A stretch of 64,000 bases of DNA from Neurospora intermedia (taxonomy: Eukaryota; Ascomycota; Sordariomycetes; Sordariales; Sordariaceae). Shown here piece after piece: positions 59,877 to 64,000 of this stretch. The stretch lies in assembly GCA_037102815.1 (NCBI GenBank), contig BTPP01000001.1, forward strand, positions 25,001 through 89,000. The letters are read 5' to 3'. The stretch's first letter is position 1. Every line of letters starts with the position of its first letter. The notes under the pieces were generated by a model that ran no database searches, was not told where the DNA came from, and saw nothing but the letters and a program-made list of their open reading frames with translations. The position numbers and the translations under genes are program-made.

Positions 59877-61794
59877 CGGCTCACAGCGGATGGATACAAC
59901 ACACACAAGGAAGAATCGCGTCGTGTCGGTCGGTCAGGTCCAGGTTGTCCTCCAGATCGACAGACGATTGCTCGGCGGCGGCGTCCAAGTGGCAGTTGGG
60001 TTGCTCCGTCGGTGCTCAGTTGGCCATCAGGGTGGTGGTCGGTGCACGGGCGTATATTGTAAAGGGGTCTCAGGTACCAACCCAATGTACCTTTCACCGC
60101 ACTGCACCGGCCACTGAACTGAACGGACCCTGAGATGGATCTCAGTCAACCCCACCATGGGAGGAGGAAGAAGTGGGGTAACAGCTTCGGCTTCTCAGAC
60201 AAGAGTGAAACTGCCGTGTCTGACAGGTGTATCCCTGTTAGCAGAGTACTATTAATAACGTGGAGATCGTTAACAGCTTACTGCCCAAACATACATCCTT
60301 GATACTTAGGTATGTATACCCGTAGCTGTCAACATCTTCGGCTTGCTTCATCTCACTTCAGTTGCTTTGACATGGTCGGGCATCATCACTCAATCGATCC
60401 TGCGAAACTCTCTGACATGGAATGAGGGGAGCAATCATGCAACTGTGGTTTCCAGAAGCATGTGAACACACAGACGGGGCCATCAGTTGAGGACATTCCG
60501 ATGTCGCCGACTTCCCTTCCTGTTCCTGACAAGCCAATAGTAGTGAACTGTTAAGAGCCAATGGCTGCAATGCGACGCTGTGTAGGGCAACCACAGCCAA
60601 CCAATTCGGACGAGTCATCCAACACTAACAAGTCTGAAATTCTCTTCAAGTTCCTTTTCACAAGCTCAACTCTTTGTTGTCTCTTCATGACTGGACTGCC
60701 CCGATCTACCTCCAACCCCCCTACGTTCCCCTACATTGTCCCTACTGCGTCCGTTACTGCAGTCATCGACTCAGAACGGGCCGGATGGGAGCCCCGAAGG
60801 CCGAGACCAACAGAGTGGGAGACTGAGATCATGAAGCTTCCATTCATATCGATTGTCTGTTGAATTGTTCCCCGCAATGGACCCCGACTGAGGAAGCTTC
60901 AACCAGCCACTTTCCATATGTCGACGACGTGGCCGGGCCACAGCAGACAGCCAGACGGACACACTTGCCAAACAGACGTTGGCATTGACCTTGACACTGA
61001 CATTGACGATGCTTTATGCACCTCAGAAAACGGCCCTTTGGGTGCAGCATATGCACATGGATATCTCCCGAGAGCTTCTTCCCTTTCTTCAGACCCTTGG
61101 CAAAAGAAGACGGCGGACCAAGATGGCTCGCGTACCCAATGCTCCCACACGTTGTGTCCGTATTGGCCTGCCTCTCCCCATCCAATGCAGATTCCATTCT
61201 ATCGTGGGCGGCTATCAACCCTCACCAGCCTTCCATCAACCCTCACCAACCCTCACTGACACCCAAGAAGCCTGACCCTCATCCACCAGTCATCTACCGT
61301 CTACACCAATCTGGGGCACACGAAACCGCCACCACTGCCGGCCATTGGAGGCTTAGTGGTTCCACGACAGCGAATAGGAAGCTGCAGCGGCCCCCCATCG
61401 AAAAACGGCAAGGCACTCCCGTCCCTACTGTGGGACTGCTCGCCTTGGATTGACCTGTGTCTCGAGTGAAGGACAGGCACCCAGCAAATCATGGCTCCCA
61501 TCGAGGACAGCTTCACGACGACTACCTCTACCTAGACTAGTGCTGTATCAGTTTTTGCCCTTTTCTAGCGTGGTGGGCTGAGATAGTCATCCACATTTGA
61601 CGGCCCGCCTCGGTTGACCATGTGTTGTCCTTGTCTCCATCATCCACTTTTCCGCCTCTTGGTTCTGCTTCTTCCCTTTCCCAAATCACCGCTCGTTTCT
61701 TGCCATTCATCACTTGTCTACCTACTGCTATTCTACAGTCCATTGTAGGTGGGTGCCTTAGCTACAACCGCACTCGACCACTCCTCTCTGAACC

Positions 61795-63948
61795 ATGGGT
61801 TTCCTCTTCTTTGGTCGGTCAAAGAAATCAAGGAAAGACGACAGAGACACACCGACATCCCCACACCATCCTGCTCACCTTTCCAGTCGAGGTCATCGTG
61901 ACCGGCAGGTTTCCGGCTCGCCCTCAAAACATCACTATGCCGCTCTCCCGCCACCACCAGCCTACTCGCCGCATGACTGGCACAAGGGTCAGCCGTTCGA
62001 ACCCGCCGGCCTCCTCCCATCACCGACAGGATGGACTCCGTCTTCACCACAACCCATCATTGTCAACCAACATCACTACTATCTCGGCACTCCGGGTCCA
62101 AATTCCCCACCGCCACAGCTTATCCAGTCAATACCACCGATTCCGCCGCCAAAGAACAGCACCAGCTCTCTCAACAAGATGCCCGCGGGGTCGGTGATGG
62201 AGGTGGCATCGGATATCTCCCAAGTACCAAGCCTCGCCCACGGCTTTGACGGAATGCTTTCCCATTGGCCTGACAACAAGACTCAGCTACTCAACCAAGG
62301 CGCCGCCCTCTACGACCAAATCTCCGGTCGACTAAATGATGTCTTGACGAGGATAGATCTGAATCAAATCAGTGGAGAGGAGAAGGAACACTTCACATGG
62401 AGGCCGGCCGTCCAGGAAACCTCATATCCGCCCTCATCGAGTATGGTCGGATCGAGATCCGCGGTGAAGTCGGGAATTCGGAGGAGCAGCTCGCATTCGA
62501 GGGAGCACAGGGAGCACAGGGACAGAGAACATCGGGAGCACTCGTCGTCAACGAACTCGGGTGGTTACTTTGCAAAAGTGGATCTCTACGCCAACTCGAG
62601 ATTGCCTACCGACCTGCCCCCTTTGAGACTGTAGGTACACCGTCATTTCGCATCTGGTCAACTCACTCACCATCATAGGTACATTCCCACCTGGCCCCTC
62701 CTCTGTCTCGCCGCTCAGTATTCCGAGCGCGTCTATGAAAGGCCCAAGGGCGCCGAACGAGACGCCCATGTCAACGCCGACTGGCGAACCGGCGCCAAAG
62801 CCATGGTCATCAAATCCGTGCCCATGGATTATGTCAACACCATCGTGTTTGCCATTCGCGGCACAGCAACTTTCATGGACTGGGCCGTCAACCTCAACTC
62901 AAATCCCACCTCTCCCGAAGGGTTCCTGGACGATCCCGGCAACCTTTGCCACGCTGGCTTCCTTGACGTCGCTCGGAATATGGTTCAACCCGTCGCTCGT
63001 CGGCTGCGCCAGCTTCTCGAGGAGGATCCCAGCCGATCGTCGTATTCGTTACTCATCACCGGCCACAGCGCTGGTGGCGCCGTCGCTGCTCTGCTCTACA
63101 GCCACATTCTCTCGACGACAAAGGAGGCGCAAAGCGAGTTGACGGCGGTAGCTGGGTGCTTTAAGCGAGTTCACTGTGTCACATTCGGCACTCCACCAAT
63201 CAGCATCATCCCGTTGAAGAAACCGGAGGACTTTGAGAGGAGGCCGGAACTGAAGAAAAGCTTGTTCCTATCTTTCATTAACGAGGGCGATCCGGTTGCT
63301 CGGGCGGACAAGGCTTACGTGAAGAGTTTGCTCGAGCTGTACACCTCTCCTGCGCCTTCGATCAACCCACTCTCGCCAGCCCCAAGTCGCAAAGGACCGA
63401 GCAGTAGTTCTGACCTCAACATGCGCATGAAGCCCGCCGGACAAAAATCTTCTCGATCATCACTGCAATCATCGAAATCCGGCAAGTCAACAGACGCCAG
63501 GAGTACCGAGCGCCGAAGTAGCAGCGGCAGCAGCAGCCACCACACCTCATCTTCCTCCGGTTCCTCCCACCGCAGCAGCTCGCGCTCCCGCAGTTCCACA
63601 TCCTCCGCCAGCTCCGCCCTGACGACAACATCCACGACCGCTTCGTCGGTTTCTAGCAGCCACACTTCCTCGTCCTCGTCGGGACCAACTTGGAAACTCC
63701 CCGCCTCCACGCTCTCTTGCGCCGGTCGACTTGTGGTGCTAAGGAGTGGTGACCCAAAGTCCAGGCTAAAGGGCAAGGGGAAAACGGTTGAGGAGAGGCT
63801 AAATGAAGGAGTGGTGGCGCATGTGGTGGCGAGCGAAGAGATGTTGAGGGGAGTGGTTTGGGGTGATCCGTTGATGCATGTCATGAAGTTGTACAAGGGC
63901 CGGATTGAAACGCTTGCTGTTGGGGCGGTGACTGCCAAGGGGTATTGA
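61795..63948 (+). CDS. Class 3 lipase-domain protein
   Basis: Exons 61795-62630 and 62679-63948 encode 701 residues; the 48-nt intron runs from GTAGGT to ATAG and joins PLRL to YIPTWPLLCL. Residues 1-280 are Pro/Ser/His-rich and disordered, with a short Arg-Glu-His repeat (REHREHRDREHREH). The alpha/beta hydrolase core follows: IVFAIRGTATFMDWAVN, the nucleophile elbow GHSAGG with serine 409, FGTPPIS, and the aspartate in INEGDPVARAD. The catalytic histidine is probably in DPLMHVMKLY near the end, after a Ser-rich insert of about 120 residues. There is no signal peptide, so it is likely an intracellular lipase acting on acylglycerols or phospholipids (inference). Confidence 0.9.
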
Positions 63949-64000
63949 GATTTGGAAGGGGAGGGGGACAATGGATGGATGGCAAAGTGGAGGAAGGTGG

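Larger units (their letters stand above)
59655..61794. other. Divergent intergenic region with poly-G and a hexamer repeat
   Basis: Lies between the start codons of the FHIP gene (minus) and the lipase gene (plus), so it contains both promoters. It holds a G run (59782-59811) and a short tandem hexamer (59841-59876). Small domain-free frames occur at 60561-60863 and 61016-61453. Confidence 0.5.

Overview
The window reads as nuclear DNA of a filamentous ascomycete, most likely Neurospora or a close relative (inference). The genes carry short introns of about 48-145 nt, mostly with GT donors, CTAAC/CTGAC-type branch points and AG ends, and are roughly 55-60% GC. They are separated by AT-rich blocks in which CpA is almost absent and TpA abounds, the mark of repeat-induced point mutation (RIP).

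Layout. 1 to about 4.68 kb is an AT-rich island of eroded repeats holding a mutated tRNA-Arg-like sequence. A Gfo/Idh/MocA oxidoreductase gene and an intron-bearing tRNA-Pro(AGG) gene follow. 7.57-10.82 kb is a RIP-altered DNA transposon with long inverted ends and a 6-bp flanking direct repeat. 11.2-13.3 kb holds a small acidic repeat protein and a doubtful, eroded gene-like stretch. Then come a seven-intron amino acid transporter related to Mtr (minus), a Crb2/Rad9/53BP1-type BRCT protein (plus), a small secreted protein (minus) and an Spg1/Tem1-type GTPase (minus). 27.36-30.25 kb is a second RIP-altered DNA transposon, pogo/Fot1-like, with 62-bp perfect terminal inverted repeats and a TA duplication.

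31.6-64 kb is conserved gene space: glycine cleavage H protein (plus) converging on porphobilinogen deaminase (minus), a PLAC8-family protein with an in-frame TAG that is either a stop or an intron end, a possible tiny gene, CAND1/TIP120, TRAPP subunit Trs31, an unrecognised 216-residue protein, a secreted cysteine-rich protein, a gene-poor 5 kb, a small single-pass membrane protein, a FHIP/RAI16-family protein and a class 3 lipase.

The genes form no pathway cluster; they are housekeeping and regulatory genes in ordinary eukaryotic order. The unusual content is the two transposons, whose ends kept CpA sites while their interiors lost them, the fossil tRNA, the PLAC8 gene structure and two lineage-type secreted proteins. 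I saw no CRISPR array, operon or biosynthetic cluster. All splice sites were read by eye and checked for frame; none has transcript support here.
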